Below, piece by piece: positions 17,101 to 26,078 of a stretch of 64,000 nt of DNA. The position numbers and the translations under genes were made by a program. The stretch comes from Solirubrum koreensis. Lineage in GTDB: Bacteria > Bacteroidota > Bacteroidia > Cytophagales > Hymenobacteraceae. Each line of letters opens with the position of its first letter. Position 1 is the first letter of the stretch. The DNA is taken from the NCBI RefSeq assembly GCF_039541855.1, contig NZ_BAABHA010000007.1, positions 1-64,000 on the forward strand. Reading direction: 5' to 3'. The notes below the pieces were generated by a model. It did no database searches. It saw only the letters and a list, made by a program, of their open reading frames with translations, and had not been told where the DNA came from.

Positions 17101-18159
17101 ATGAACTCCTCCCCTTCGCAACCCCTGCGCCTGAGCGTACTCGATCAGTCGCCCATTCGGCAGGGTGCTACGGCCCACCAGGCGCTGCAGGAAACCCTGG
17201 CCCTGGCCCAACTCACCGACCGCCTGGGCTACACTCGCTTTTGGGTGTCGGAACACCACAATACCGGTTTTCTGGCCGGCTCCTCGCCCGAAGTGCTGGT
17301 GGCCCACCTGGCCGGCCACACCCAGCGCATTCGGGTGGGCTCGGGCGGTGTGATGCTACCCCACTACTCCGCCCTGAAAGTGGCCGAGAACTTTCGGCTG
17401 CTGGAAGCCCTGTTCCCTGGGCGCATCGATCTGGGCCTGGGTCGCGCCCCCGGTACCGACCGCCTCACGGCCCACGTGCTGAATCCTGCCAATACCTTCA
17501 GAGACGAAGATTTTGCCGCGCAGCTCATGGATCTGCGCGCTTTTCTGCGCGACGAAGAAGTGCCCGACACGGTGCACACCAAAGTGAAGGCCTATCCCCA
17601 AACCGATACCACGCCCGAGCTGTGGCTGCTGAGCTCCAGCGGCCAGAGCGGCTTGTTTGCGGCCCACCTGGGCATGGGCTTCTCCTTTGCGCAATTCATT
17701 AACCCGGTGGGCGGTCCGCGCATGATGCAGCTCTACCGCGAGCGGTTTCAGCCCTTAGACTTGCTGGCGGCCCCGGCGGCTAACGTAGCCCTGTTCGTGC
17801 TTTGCGCCGATACTGAAGAAAAGGCCCGGCAGCTGCAAACTTCGCTCGACTTGCAGCTCCTGCGCATCGGACGGGCCGAGCGCGGCGGCTTCCCGACCTA
17901 CGACGAAGCCCGGCGCTACAATTACACCACCGACGAGCTAACCCAGCTGCAGCACAACCGCCTGCGCTACGTGGCTGGTACGCCCGAGCAGGTACGGAAG
18001 CAACTGGAAAAGCTGGCTGCCAGCTACGGGGTCGACGAGGTAGTGGCTACCACCATCACGGCCGATTTTGCTGACCGACTGCGCTCCTTCGAGCTGTTAG
18101 CCGAAGTTTTTGCCCTTTCCACCGCAGGACAACCAACGGCTAGCACGGCAATGGCCTGA
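17101..18159 (+). CDS. LLM class flavin-dependent oxidoreductase
   Basis: A 352-residue protein of the bacterial luciferase-like fold. It contains LSVLDQSPIRQG, FWVSEHHNT and GSGGVMLPHYSALKVAENFRLLE (read in parts), the usual pattern of the MsnO8/YhbW-type group that uses FMN and NAD(P)H. ATG at 17101 was preferred over an in-frame upstream codon because homology begins at RLSVLDQ. The substrate is unknown. The next small membrane gene starts 66 bases downstream on the same strand. Confidence 0.9.
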   Translation: MNSSPSQPLRLSVLDQSPIRQGATAHQALQETLALAQLTDRLGYTRFWVSEHHNTGFLAGSSPEVLVAHLAGHTQRIRVGSGGVMLPHYSALKVAENFRLLEALFPGRIDLGLGRAPGTDRLTAHVLNPANTFRDEDFAAQLMDLRAFLRDEEVPDTVHTKVKAYPQTDTTPELWLLSSSGQSGLFAAHLGMGFSFAQFINPVGGPRMMQLYRERFQPLDLLAAPAANVALFVLCADTEEKARQLQTSLDLQLLRIGRAERGGFPTYDEARRYNYTTDELTQLQHNRLRYVAGTPEQVRKQLEKLAASYGVDEVVATTITADFADRLRSFELLAEVFALSTAGQPTASTAMA

Positions 18160-18225
18160 AAAAATCCGTAGGCCTACCGTAACCGCTCGTTTCCGTGGCG
18201 TTATTGCAGCTTTCTTTTTCTGCCT

Positions 18226-18486
18226 ATGCACCGCCCCCGTTTCACCAGCGCCGGTTTGTTGTACTGGATTGCCGCCCTTGGTTCCCTACTGGTGGTTGTA
18301 TCGGATTTGATCGAAGGCAACGCGTCGAAAATCGTGGGCTCGGCGGCGTTGCTGGGCTCGTTTCTGCTGCTGGCTCTTTACCCGGCGGCTACCGAGCGGC
18401 CGCGCTGGGTGGGCTGGCTGTCGATGGGCCTGGTGCTGGTGGCGTTGGGTAGCTTAGCGTACCGCCTCACGCGGTCGGCCGCTTAA
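18226..18486 (+). CDS. Small membrane protein
   Basis: An 86-residue protein with three hydrophobic segments (about residues 10-25, 35-52 and 62-78) and basic ends. It shows no family similarity I recognise. It lies between the LLM oxidoreductase and the symporter genes on the same strand, so cotranscription is possible. Confidence 0.6.
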   Translation: MHRPRFTSAGLLYWIAALGSLLVVVSDLIEGNASKIVGSAALLGSFLLLALYPAATERPRWVGWLSMGLVLVALGSLAYRLTRSAA

Positions 18487-18551
18487 CTCCCTGGTTTAGG
18501 CTCACCGTTAGGTTATTCTCCCCGACTCTCCCTCTCCGCTGCCACCCGTCC

Positions 18552-19595
18552 ATGCCCACTACGCCGCCTGCCACGCCCGAAGCCCTGGTGCCCGCCGCGC
18601 CGCCGCAGGCCTCGCTCTTCGCCCGCCTTGGCCTCGACTGGTTTCTGCTGGCGCTGCTGCTTATGGTGGGCGCGGCTTATCTGTGGCCGGATTTCGGCAG
18701 CAAAGCCAGTCCCGTGCCCTGGAGCACGGTTATAACTTGGGGCGTAGCGGCCATTTTTTTCCTCTATGGCCTGCGCCTCAGCCCCGAAAAGCTGCGCGCC
18801 GGCATGCGTAACTGGCGCCTGCACGTGGTGGTGCAAACGGCCACGTTCGTGCTGTTTCCGCTGCTGGCCCTGGCGGCCCGGCCACTGTTTGCCGGTCCTA
18901 CGCAGGAAGTGCTGTGGCCCAGCATTTTCTTTCTTTGCACGCTCCCCTCCACGGTTTCCACGTCGGTGGTTATGGTATCCATTGCGGGTGGGAACATGCC
19001 GGCAGCCATTTTCAACGCCAGCATTTCCAGCCTGCTGGGCATTCTGGTTACGCCGCTGTGGGTAGGCGCGGTGCTGCACACCAGTGGCACCGGGGGCGAC
19101 TTCGGCGGCATGATTCTCGACCTGTCCCTGCAGGTATTGCTGCCGGTGGTGCTGGGCGTGCTGTTGCACCGCTGGTGGGGCGCCTGGGCCGAGCGCCGCA
19201 AGCAGCAGCTGCGCGTATTCGACCAAGTCATCATTCTGCTGATGGTGTACACCTCCTTCTGCGAGTCGTTTGCGCAAGGCGTGTTCCGCAGCTACGGCTG
19301 GGGCGAAGTGATGGGGCTGGCGGCCGGCATGGTGGCGTTGTTTCTGCTGGCTTACGGGCTGATTACGCTTTTGAGCCAGCTGTTGGATTTCACTATCGAA
19401 GACCGAATTACGGCTGTATTCTGCGGCTCTAAAAAGTCGCTGGTGCATGGCACGGTGCTAGCCAGTGTACTGTTTCCGGGCGCGGCTGCTACCGGGGCGC
19501 TGCTGCTGCCGCTCATGCTTTACCACGCCCTGCAGATTATGCTGGCCAGCAGCATTGCGCAGAAGCTGGGCCGACGCCCGGCAGCGGCTTCGTAG
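18552..19595 (+). CDS. Bile acid:sodium symporter family (YfeH/SBF-like) transporter
   Basis: A 347-residue inner-membrane protein with about ten hydrophobic segments after a 25-residue Pro/Ala-rich start. The family pattern is seen in AIFFLYGLRLSPEKL, FFLCTLPSTVSTSVVMVSIAGGN and AIFNASISSLLGI, the polar breaks that form the ion sites. YfeH-like members are distant relatives of bile-acid transporters and probably carry organic anions. The actual substrate is unknown. Confidence 0.88.
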   Translation: MPTTPPATPEALVPAAPPQASLFARLGLDWFLLALLLMVGAAYLWPDFGSKASPVPWSTVITWGVAAIFFLYGLRLSPEKLRAGMRNWRLHVVVQTATFVLFPLLALAARPLFAGPTQEVLWPSIFFLCTLPSTVSTSVVMVSIAGGNMPAAIFNASISSLLGILVTPLWVGAVLHTSGTGGDFGGMILDLSLQVLLPVVLGVLLHRWWGAWAERRKQQLRVFDQVIILLMVYTSFCESFAQGVFRSYGWGEVMGLAAGMVALFLLAYGLITLLSQLLDFTIEDRITAVFCGSKKSLVHGTVLASVLFPGAAATGALLLPLMLYHALQIMLASSIAQKLGRRPAAAS

Positions 19596-19719
19596 CTAAC
19601 CGCTGGCCAGGCACAGCGCCGTTCATTATGGGCCGCGGCCCATCCGCCCCTTCACATGTTTATGGGATTTCCACGGCTGTTAATCCCGTGTAGGTTTGCG
19701 GTGCCTTTAACCTACGCCC

Positions 19720-21111
19720 ATGAAAACGCTTGTGCCTTCCTTTTTCCGCCCATTTAGCCTTTGGAAGCAACTGATAATGTTGGCCTGCGGGACGCTGGGT
19801 TTTGCGGGATTGGGCCAGGCCCAAGGGTTTGCCTGGCAAACCACGCCGCAATTTCCGCTCGGGTCTAAAATTGGTCTGGCCGCTTCCGGCGACTCCAGCC
19901 TGGTTACGTCCGTGTTGGGGGGCGTGCTCCGCACGGGTAACCGCGGCCGCACCTGGTCCCTAACGCTGCGCACGCACCAAGTGTACGCCCTTTTTAGCAC
20001 CCGAAGCGGGCAGCTGCTAGTGGGCGGACTGGGCAAAATATACCGCAGTCAAAACGCCGGCGCCACTTGGGACTCGGTCGCGCTGGCTACCCCGTACCCG
20101 GTTGTGTCCTTCACCGAATCTGTGCAGGGCGGACTGTTTGCGGGCACCGGCGTGGCGACACTGAGCGGCGCGCTGGGTGACGGCGTGTTTTACTCCGCCG
20201 ACAATGGCCAGACCTGGACAGCCCGCAACGCGGGCTTCGGTAGCGGCCGGTTTGTTAACCAGCTGGCCGCCGACCGTTCGGGCCGCGTGTTTGCCGCCGC
20301 TACGGATGAAGAAGTAGGGCGCCAGCCGGGGCTCTACGCATCGGCTGATCAGGGCCTGAACTGGCAGTTCCTGCCGATACGCATCAACGGCCGGCAGTCT
20401 ATTCCCGACGAGCTGACAGCTTACGAAGTAACGTCGCTGGCCGTAAGCCCGCAAGACTCTTTGCTTTGCAGCTTCTCGGGAGCCGCTGGGCCGGTGGCCG
20501 TGCAGATAAGCCTGGCCAAAAGCCTCAACGACCTGGGTAACCCGGCCCAGTGGTGGAGCGTGCAGCCCGGTAATGGCGGCTCGATGTGGTGGTATAACTC
20601 TCTTCTGTTCCGCCTGCATATCGCCCGCAATGGCGACTGGTACGCCTCGCGCACCGGCAGCAGCAACAGCGGCGGCACGCTACGCTCCATCAACCGGGGC
20701 CGCAGCTGGAGCTTAGAGCGCGCCGGCTTGGGCCTGAGCGTGCACGGCTTTCGCGAAGCACAGCAGTTCGCCGAAATGCCTGACGGCGAGCTTTTCATGG
20801 TGCAAGAACTGGACGAGCAGGTATACCGCACCCGGGCCAGCGTAATTACTGCCGCCGCTCCAACGCGGCGGGCGCAGTTTCTCGTGTACCCCAATCCAAC
20901 CTCCGATGTGCTTCGCCTTGACAACCGCACGGGGCAGGCCATCGTGGGCATTAGCCTGACGGATATGCGCGGACAAACCGTGCGGACGTTTGCTGGTCCG
21001 TTTGGGCCGAGCTCGTTCCTCGACATCCAAGCTGAAAGACTTGGTGTATACTTCCTGACGGTAAAACTAGCTCAGGGGGAAGACCTTCGTCAAAAAATAG
21101 TAAAATACTAA
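19720..21111 (+). CDS. Secreted BNR/beta-propeller-like protein with T9SS sorting domain
   Basis: A 463-residue protein with a signal peptide ending near residue 35. Repeated 'S-x-D-x-G-x-T-W' motifs (TGNRGRTWS, SQNAGATWD, SADNGQTWT, SADQGLNWQ, SINRGRSWS) mark a sialidase-type (BNR) beta-propeller. The last ~80 residues (FLVYPNPTSDVLRL ... GVYFLTVKL) are a type A sorting domain that directs export across the outer membrane by the type IX system and anchoring or release at the surface. No catalytic residues are evident, so it could bind rather than cleave. Single gene. Confidence 0.85.
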   Translation: MKTLVPSFFRPFSLWKQLIMLACGTLGFAGLGQAQGFAWQTTPQFPLGSKIGLAASGDSSLVTSVLGGVLRTGNRGRTWSLTLRTHQVYALFSTRSGQLLVGGLGKIYRSQNAGATWDSVALATPYPVVSFTESVQGGLFAGTGVATLSGALGDGVFYSADNGQTWTARNAGFGSGRFVNQLAADRSGRVFAAATDEEVGRQPGLYASADQGLNWQFLPIRINGRQSIPDELTAYEVTSLAVSPQDSLLCSFSGAAGPVAVQISLAKSLNDLGNPAQWWSVQPGNGGSMWWYNSLLFRLHIARNGDWYASRTGSSNSGGTLRSINRGRSWSLERAGLGLSVHGFREAQQFAEMPDGELFMVQELDEQVYRTRASVITAAAPTRRAQFLVYPNPTSDVLRLDNRTGQAIVGISLTDMRGQTVRTFAGPFGPSSFLDIQAERLGVYFLTVKLAQGEDLRQKIVKY

Positions 21112-21321
21112 GTTGTAAATTACTTACCCTCCAAAATACAGGACGCTTGGCTAAACGCATCAGCAGTACCGATAAATCATTAGTCGGCCTCTACGCTATA
21201 TAATGACACCCCAATTAGAAGTCGTTGCTGTTAAAGCAGGTAAGCGCAACTGGTTTTCTATTTGAAAGCCGTGTAGTATTTTTACGGTTTACCCTGCCTA
21301 CGATTCCCCTCGTTTTCTGCC

Positions 21322-21774
21322 ATGAAGAAATGCTTCCTCCTGCTGGCCCTCGTACTCGGCTTCACTTGTTCGGCCATGGCCCAGAACCCCGGCAAGGAGT
21401 TGTTTAAAGCCGTCATGAAAAACGATGCTGCGGCCGTGGAAACGCTGTTGCAAGGCGGTGCCGACCCCAATGCCCCAGTAGAAGTAATGCCCGGTTTTCG
21501 GACCAGCTACCTGATTACGGCCGCCACTAATGGCAACTTGGCGGTAATTAAAGCCCTGATACAGCACAAAGCCCAGGTTAACGCCAAAGATGCCGGCCAG
21601 GAAACGGCCCTGATGGTGGCCGCCGGCAAAGGCAACCGCGAAATGGTGGAGTTCCTGCTGGCCAACGGCGCCGATGCCAAAGCCCAGGACAGCCAGGGCA
21701 ACTCGGTGCTGACGGCGGCCAAAGCCAGCGGCAACGCCTTGGTGGTAACCCTGATTGAGTCCAAGGCCAAGTAG
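21322..21774 (+). CDS. Secreted ankyrin repeat protein
   Basis: A 150-residue exported protein with a signal peptide ending near residue 20 (SAMAQ). It contains about four ankyrin repeats recognisable by phrases such as DAAAVETLLQGGADPN, NLAVIKALIQHKAQVN and NREMVEFLLANGADAK. Ankyrin repeats mediate protein contacts; exported bacterial examples often pair with catalase or peptidase partners, none of which is adjacent. Its stop is 22 bases from the end of the convergent cfa-like gene. Confidence 0.85.
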   Translation: MKKCFLLLALVLGFTCSAMAQNPGKELFKAVMKNDAAAVETLLQGGADPNAPVEVMPGFRTSYLITAATNGNLAVIKALIQHKAQVNAKDAGQETALMVAAGKGNREMVEFLLANGADAKAQDSQGNSVLTAAKASGNALVVTLIESKAK

Positions 21775-21796
21775 TCAACAACTTCTGGCCCGGTAC

Positions 21797-22918
21797 TTAC
21801 CGCACCGACTCGTAGCCGCCCAACACGCCTTTCTTCGACAGCACCAACTGCCATACCTGGTTGTGACGGGCCCGAAACGCGCCGGCACTGGAAAGCAGGT
21901 AGTACTTCCACATTCGGTAAAACCGCTCGTCGTACGCATCCCGCAGTTGCTCCCACTGCCGGTCGAAATTGTGGAACCACGCCCGCAAGGTGGTATCGTA
22001 GTGCACGCTGAGGTTGTGGCAGTCTTCCAGCACAAAAACGTGCTCCATGGCTGCGCTTAACTGCTTCATGGAAGGCAGCAGGCAATGGGGAAATATGTAT
22101 TTGTGGATGAATGGGTCGGCAGAGGTGCGGGAGTAGGCCATGCCAATGGTGTGCAGCAGAAATAGGCCGTCGTCTTTCAGACAGCGGGCGGCGGTTTGCA
22201 GGTACGTACGGTAGTTGCGGTGCCCCACGTGCTCGGCCATGCCAATGGATACCACGTGGTCGAACTGCTCGCGCACGTCGCGGTAGTCCTGGAGCCGGAT
22301 TTCCACCGGCAGGCCCAGGCACCGTTCCCGGGCCAGCTTTACCTGTTCGCGGGCTAAGGTTATGCCCACTACTTGGGCCCCGTAACGCTCGGCGGCAAAC
22401 CGGGCGAAACTGCCCCAGCCGCAGCCAATATCGAGCACCCGCTGGCCGGGCTGCAGATTGATTTTGCGACAAACCAAATCCAGCTTGTTCTCCTGCGCCT
22501 GGTTGAGGTCGGCGGCATTTTTCCAGTAAGCGCAGCTGTAGACCATGCGCTCATCCAGCATCAGTTGGTAGAGCTGGTTGCCGATGTCGTAGTGGTGCTG
22601 GGCATTGCGGGCGGCGCGGCCCCGGGCCTGCCGGTTTAGCACCCTGGTAAACAGAATTTCCAGCTTGCTTTTCCAGCTCAGCCGCGCGGCATGGTACAGG
22701 TCGGCGCGCAGGGCGCGGAAAATAAACTGATCTAGTTGGTCGCAGTCCCACCAGCCGTCCATGTAGGATTCACCCAATCCCAGTGTGCCTTGGCTGAGCA
22801 CGCGGGGGTAAAACTGGGGGTTGTGGACTTGTAAATCCCAAGGATTAGGGCCGTTGAGCTGCACGCCTGTCGGGGCCAGAATCGTGGCTACGTGCTGTTG
22901 GAGTTGTTCCGCCTTCAT
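21797..22918 (-). CDS. cfa: Cyclopropane-fatty-acyl-phospholipid synthase family methyltransferase
   Basis: A 373-residue SAM-dependent methyltransferase. Seen are ESYMDGWWDCDQLDQF in the N-terminal lipid-binding part, AQHHYDIGNQLYQLMLDERMVYSCAYW (read in parts), the SAM loop VLDIGCGWG, SIGMAEHVG and FPHCLLPS. These are the standard Cfa/mycolate-type motifs, so it probably methylenates unsaturated fatty-acyl chains in membrane lipids. The ATG at 22918 starts MKAEQLQQHV where homology begins; the frame is open to 23077 but that stretch is unlike the family. Transcribed alone. Confidence 0.9.
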   Translation of the reverse strand: MKAEQLQQHVATILAPTGVQLNGPNPWDLQVHNPQFYPRVLSQGTLGLGESYMDGWWDCDQLDQFIFRALRADLYHAARLSWKSKLEILFTRVLNRQARGRAARNAQHHYDIGNQLYQLMLDERMVYSCAYWKNAADLNQAQENKLDLVCRKINLQPGQRVLDIGCGWGSFARFAAERYGAQVVGITLAREQVKLARERCLGLPVEIRLQDYRDVREQFDHVVSIGMAEHVGHRNYRTYLQTAARCLKDDGLFLLHTIGMAYSRTSADPFIHKYIFPHCLLPSMKQLSAAMEHVFVLEDCHNLSVHYDTTLRAWFHNFDRQWEQLRDAYDERFYRMWKYYLLSSAGAFRARHNQVWQLVLSKKGVLGGYESVR

Positions 22919-23165
22919 GCCTTCACTAGCCGTTGATGCATTGCCAGAGTTAAAACACAATTCGACTAAATCAAAATACAAGGGCCTAACTCTTCCATAC
23001 ACGAGACTGTATCCGCTCGTAAAAGGACCGTTTCCACAATAGTGCACCGTCCTGCTTGTGGCAAGATTAATTTTCATTTAGCGAGAAAAAATTTCACCAA
23101 CCTGCGCTACATTGGAACCAACCCCATACAAGCCAGCGTATTGCCGCCGTACAATCTTTCCCCAA

Positions 23166-23402
23166 ATGATTAACACGTACTTAATTGAAGCCGGCTTTTA
23201 CGAAGTGCGCTGGCCATCGGCTCCCGAGCTGGGCTCGACTTTCGTGCGGCCTGGCCGGCGGCAGTCGGTTCGGGTGTTCCTGCCCCACAACTCGCAGGAA
23301 GTAGAGGTATACGCCGGCGACCTACTCGACAGCAAGCTGGTGTACCGTGGCCCCGCCGCCGATGCTGCCCAGCTTAGCCTGCTGGCCCTGCACAGTAACT
23401 AA
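23166..23402 (+). CDS. Hypothetical protein, 78 residues
   Basis: A small soluble protein beginning MINTYLIEAGFYEVRW. It is predicted to be mostly beta with no membrane segments and no recognised family. ATG at 23166 is chosen because upstream in-frame codons have poor coding character. It is divergent from cfa and ends 61 bases before a strong terminator. Confidence 0.6.
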   Translation: MINTYLIEAGFYEVRWPSAPELGSTFVRPGRRQSVRVFLPHNSQEVEVYAGDLLDSKLVYRGPAADAAQLSLLALHSN

Positions 23403-23460
23403 CCACCACATTTCAACCATTGCGCGAATTAGGCTAGCCTCTACCAGCGCAGCTAAATGA

Positions 23461-23494
23461 AAAAGCCCCGCCGGCAGCTGCCGGCGGGGCTTTT
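23461..23494. terminator. Bidirectional terminator
   Basis: A perfect palindrome, AAAAGCCCCGCCGGC / GCCGGCGGGGCTTTT around AGCT, lies between the convergent small gene (+) and the DUF6986 gene (-). It has A and T tracts for both directions. Confidence 0.9.
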
Positions 23495-23516
23495 CATGTA
23501 ACATGAGGATGCTGTA

Positions 23517-24953
23517 CTAAGCTGTTTGCTTGCGGCGGCCTTCCAGAATGCGGAAGAACGAACGGGTATTGATTTCCTCCCGCGTGAGGCCGGTGGCCAC
23601 AATTTCCTCCTCGGAAATGGCGCCGCAGTTCAGGGCTTTCAGGAAAAAATTAAGCAAGCCCTGGCCGGTGGCGGCGTCGTCGAAAATGTCACCGGTGAGG
23701 GTGGAAATGGCGGCGCGCTCCACGAACGTTTTCAGACGGTTTACCGCGTCGTCGTAGCTGCTGAGGAAGAAATTGTAGGTAGCGGCGTAACGCATGGGCA
23801 GTTGCGCCGGGTTTAGGTCCCAGCCCTGGTACAGGCCGTTAATGAGCGAATGAGTGGTGTGGTGGAAGCCCTGACGCCAGGCGTTGTGCACGGCGGCGCG
23901 GTTTTCCTTCATCTGCTCAAACGTGAGGTTGTCGCCGCGGTGCGGACCAATGGGCATCACGTTGGTGGCGCCGTCGGAGAGGAAAATGCCGGTGCCGCCG
24001 AGGGCCACTTTGGTCATGTGGTGGGCGAAGTCGCACACCGGATGGGCCATGGTTTGGTACTTGGCCGTAATGCCGGCCGAGGCGGTGTAGTCGTAGGTGC
24101 CGAAGTGCGCGGCTACGCAACGACCTTCGCTGGCCCTGATGATGCGCATGAGCGGGTTGCGGCCTTCCTCGTCCATGATGATTTGGGTGGCCTCCACCAT
24201 CGTCTCCATTTTCAGAGTGCCAGGCGCGAGGTTGTTGGCCTGCTCAATGAGTTCGAACAAACGCACCATGGTGGCCATCTGCTCGGGAATGGTCACTTTG
24301 GGCAGCATCACCACGAAGTTGTCAGGCAGCTTGCCGCCGGTTTTTTCCAACAGCGTAGTCAGGAAAATATCGAGCGTGCGCACGCCGCGGTCCTTCAGGT
24401 CCTCGGTGAATGGCTTGATGCGGATGCCGATAAAGGGCGAGATGGTGCCGTTCTGCATGCCCAAGGCCAGCTCGTTGGCCGCCTGCACGGCGGTGGCATC
24501 TTCCTCCACATCGGGACGGTTGCCGAAACCGTCTTCGAAGTCGATGCGGAAATCCTCCACCGGTTCGCGCTGCAGCTTGCTCACGATTTTGTTGTACACG
24601 GAGTACGCCAGCCAGGCCGGCTCCTGCTTCCGCTCCTCCGCCGACATCCCGTCTAGCTTGGCCGTGAGGGCCGCAATGTCTTTCTCTGACGTGGGCAGGT
24701 GCTCGTGGTTTTTCAGGTGCAGCACGTTGGCCAGCTCCACGAAATTCGGCGCGTAGGTGCGCAAATTGTTCAGGGCAATGTCGCCCATGCGCACGCAGGT
24801 ATCGGCTTTGAACAGATTAGCGCCGCCGTACACGGTGTGCACCGCTTGGCGGTCGGGTTTGTCGCCGGGGTAGGTTTGCTGGAAACGCCGGTTGGCTTCG
24901 CCGAGTTGGTCGAGCAATTGGGTTTTGGCGGCATCTTGGAGGCTAAGCTTCAT
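23517..24953 (-). CDS. DUF6986 family, CitE/aldolase-like protein
   Basis: A 478-residue cytoplasmic protein with the TIM-barrel pattern of CitE-like lyases and malate synthases: DFRIDFEDGFGNRP (metal-binding acid), IGIRIKPF (Arg) and KMETMVEATQI (second acid). Members are annotated as aldolase-like, or on weak evidence as phosphoenolpyruvate kinase. It ends the purine-catabolism run, 214 bases after uraH with a palindromic repeat between, so it may be separately transcribed. The context suggests acting on glyoxylate or ureidoglycolate, the product that the rest of the cluster leaves unresolved. That role is an inference. ATG at 24953 (MKLSLQDAA) is preferred to one six codons upstream. Confidence 0.75.
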   Translation of the reverse strand: MKLSLQDAAKTQLLDQLGEANRRFQQTYPGDKPDRQAVHTVYGGANLFKADTCVRMGDIALNNLRTYAPNFVELANVLHLKNHEHLPTSEKDIAALTAKLDGMSAEERKQEPAWLAYSVYNKIVSKLQREPVEDFRIDFEDGFGNRPDVEEDATAVQAANELALGMQNGTISPFIGIRIKPFTEDLKDRGVRTLDIFLTTLLEKTGGKLPDNFVVMLPKVTIPEQMATMVRLFELIEQANNLAPGTLKMETMVEATQIIMDEEGRNPLMRIIRASEGRCVAAHFGTYDYTASAGITAKYQTMAHPVCDFAHHMTKVALGGTGIFLSDGATNVMPIGPHRGDNLTFEQMKENRAAVHNAWRQGFHHTTHSLINGLYQGWDLNPAQLPMRYAATYNFFLSSYDDAVNRLKTFVERAAISTLTGDIFDDAATGQGLLNFFLKALNCGAISEEEIVATGLTREEINTRSFFRILEGRRKQTA

Positions 24954-25016
24954 GTTTGGGGAAGGAGGCAAAGGGGAGGAAAGGCAGAAAATCTACTAGA
25001 AGCCAGGGCTAAACTT

Positions 25017-25154
25017 AGCTCCCCTCCTTATTTTCAAGGAGGGGTGGCCGCAGGCCGGGGTGGTTTAGCTAGGGCTAAGGAATCAGAAGTTAGAAGTCGT
25101 TTAACGATTGGTCAACCACCCCTAGCCCTCCTCAGCTGAGGAGGGGAACTAGCT
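25017..25154. repeat. Composite palindromic intergenic repeat
   Basis: Three nested dyads: CCCCTCCTT/AAGGAGGGG (25021-25029 with 25036-25044), GGGGTGGTT/AACCACCCC (25057-25065 with 25114-25122), and CCCTCCTCAG/CTGAGGAGGG (25126-25145). Together they could fold into a branched structure, like REP/BIME or MITE-type elements. It separates uraH from the DUF6986 gene. Copy number elsewhere in the genome cannot be seen here, apart from a related CCCCCTCTCC dyad at 40929-40952. Confidence 0.6.
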
Positions 25155-25166
25155 CTAGTTAACTGT

Positions 25167-25505
25167 TCACGAGCCGCGGTAGGTACTGTAGCCGAATGGA
25201 TTCAGCAGCAGCGGAATATGGTAGTGTTCGGCGGCATTCAGGTTGAACACAATTTCCACAAACGGGTAGAAGTTTGGGACGCCCTGCTGCTCGAAATACG
25301 CTTGGGTGAAGAACTTCATTTTGTACGTACCCAGCGGCAGCAATTGGCCTTTCGGCAGCAGATCGGGAATGCGGCCGTCCTGGTTGGTGGTGCCCCGGGC
25401 CAGTTCCTGCCAAGCTTCTTCCTGCTCGGCAAACAGGGCAATGGTAACGCCGGCGGCGGGCTTGCCCTTGGTGGTGTCGAGAATGTGGGTGGTTATCTGA
25501 CTCAT
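25167..25505 (-). CDS. uraH: 5-hydroxyisourate hydrolase
   Basis: A 112-residue transthyretin-like enzyme that opens the 5-hydroxyisourate ring to OHCU, the second step after urate oxidation. Diagnostic are the N-terminal ITTHILDTTKGKPA, the Arg-containing region near residue 40 and the exact C-terminal YRGS. The start overlaps the uraD stop by 4 bases (ATGA), indicating translational coupling. No signal peptide, so cytoplasmic. Confidence 0.95.
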   Translation of the reverse strand: MSQITTHILDTTKGKPAAGVTIALFAEQEEAWQELARGTTNQDGRIPDLLPKGQLLPLGTYKMKFFTQAYFEQQGVPNFYPFVEIVFNLNAAEHYHIPLLLNPFGYSTYRGS

Positions 25506-26011
25506 GCGGCCAACAGCTTTTCCAGCCGAATTCGGGTGATTTTATTCTGCTCGCGGGCAGCCAGCAGGATTTCATCGTCGGGTTTATTTGGCAGCCGGGC
25601 TTGCAGAATGGCCAGCATTTCCTCGGCTGTTTTGCCGGTAGCAAACACGATGAAGATGTAGCCGAATTTCTGCTCGTACTGGCGGTTGCCTTCGGCTAAG
25701 GCTTGCAGCACTTCTTCGGAGGTGTTTTTCACGCCGGCCTGCTCGCCTTCGGCCCAGTGACTGGTGCTGGCAAACTTCGTCCTCAAAGACTCCACGTCGC
25801 TCCCGATTTTGGGGTGATGCGCAAACGCCTCGCGCCAATCGGCTTCCGACAGGCTGTTCCATACGGTGTTAGCGCGGTCCATCAGCGTATCCGCATCGGC
25901 TACGGGAAACAGGGCCAGCATTTGCTGCACCCACGCCATAGAGCCGCAGCATTTCTGCAGGGCCTCGGCCAGCGCGGGTTTGTCGAGTTGGTTGATTTCG
26001 GTCAGGGTCAT
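25502..26011 (-). CDS. uraD: 2-oxo-4-hydroxy-4-carboxy-5-ureidoimidazoline decarboxylase
   Basis: A 169-residue enzyme that decarboxylates OHCU to S-allantoin. The family pattern is clear: FAHHPKIG with the catalytic His, W/SQAE-like stretch HWAEGEQAG, and KFGYIFIVFATGKTAEEML. The ATG at 26011 (MTLTEINQLD) fits the family length; an in-frame upstream ATG at 26050 would add unlike residues. It lies between allE and uraH in the purine operon. Confidence 0.95.
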   Translation of the reverse strand: MTLTEINQLDKPALAEALQKCCGSMAWVQQMLALFPVADADTLMDRANTVWNSLSEADWREAFAHHPKIGSDVESLRTKFASTSHWAEGEQAGVKNTSEEVLQALAEGNRQYEQKFGYIFIVFATGKTAEEMLAILQARLPNKPDDEILLAAREQNKITRIRLEKLLAA

Positions 26012-26078
26012 GGTTGTGGGAAGGGGAATAGTGGAGCCACGCTCATGCAAGAATGACGTTTGCTCACCATTCCAGGAG

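Noticed and set aside
18513..19448. A 311-codon minus-strand frame opposite the symporter gene
   Set aside because: Composition is rich in Arg, His and Gln, typical of antisense shadows, and no motif is seen.
19629..19644. ATGGGCCGCGGCCCAT palindrome as a protein-binding site
   Set aside because: Single short GC palindrome; such sequences are expected by chance in this GC-rich DNA.
23850..24656. Plus-strand frame opposite the DUF6986 gene
   Set aside because: His/Gly/Val-rich shadow of a well-supported minus-strand gene.
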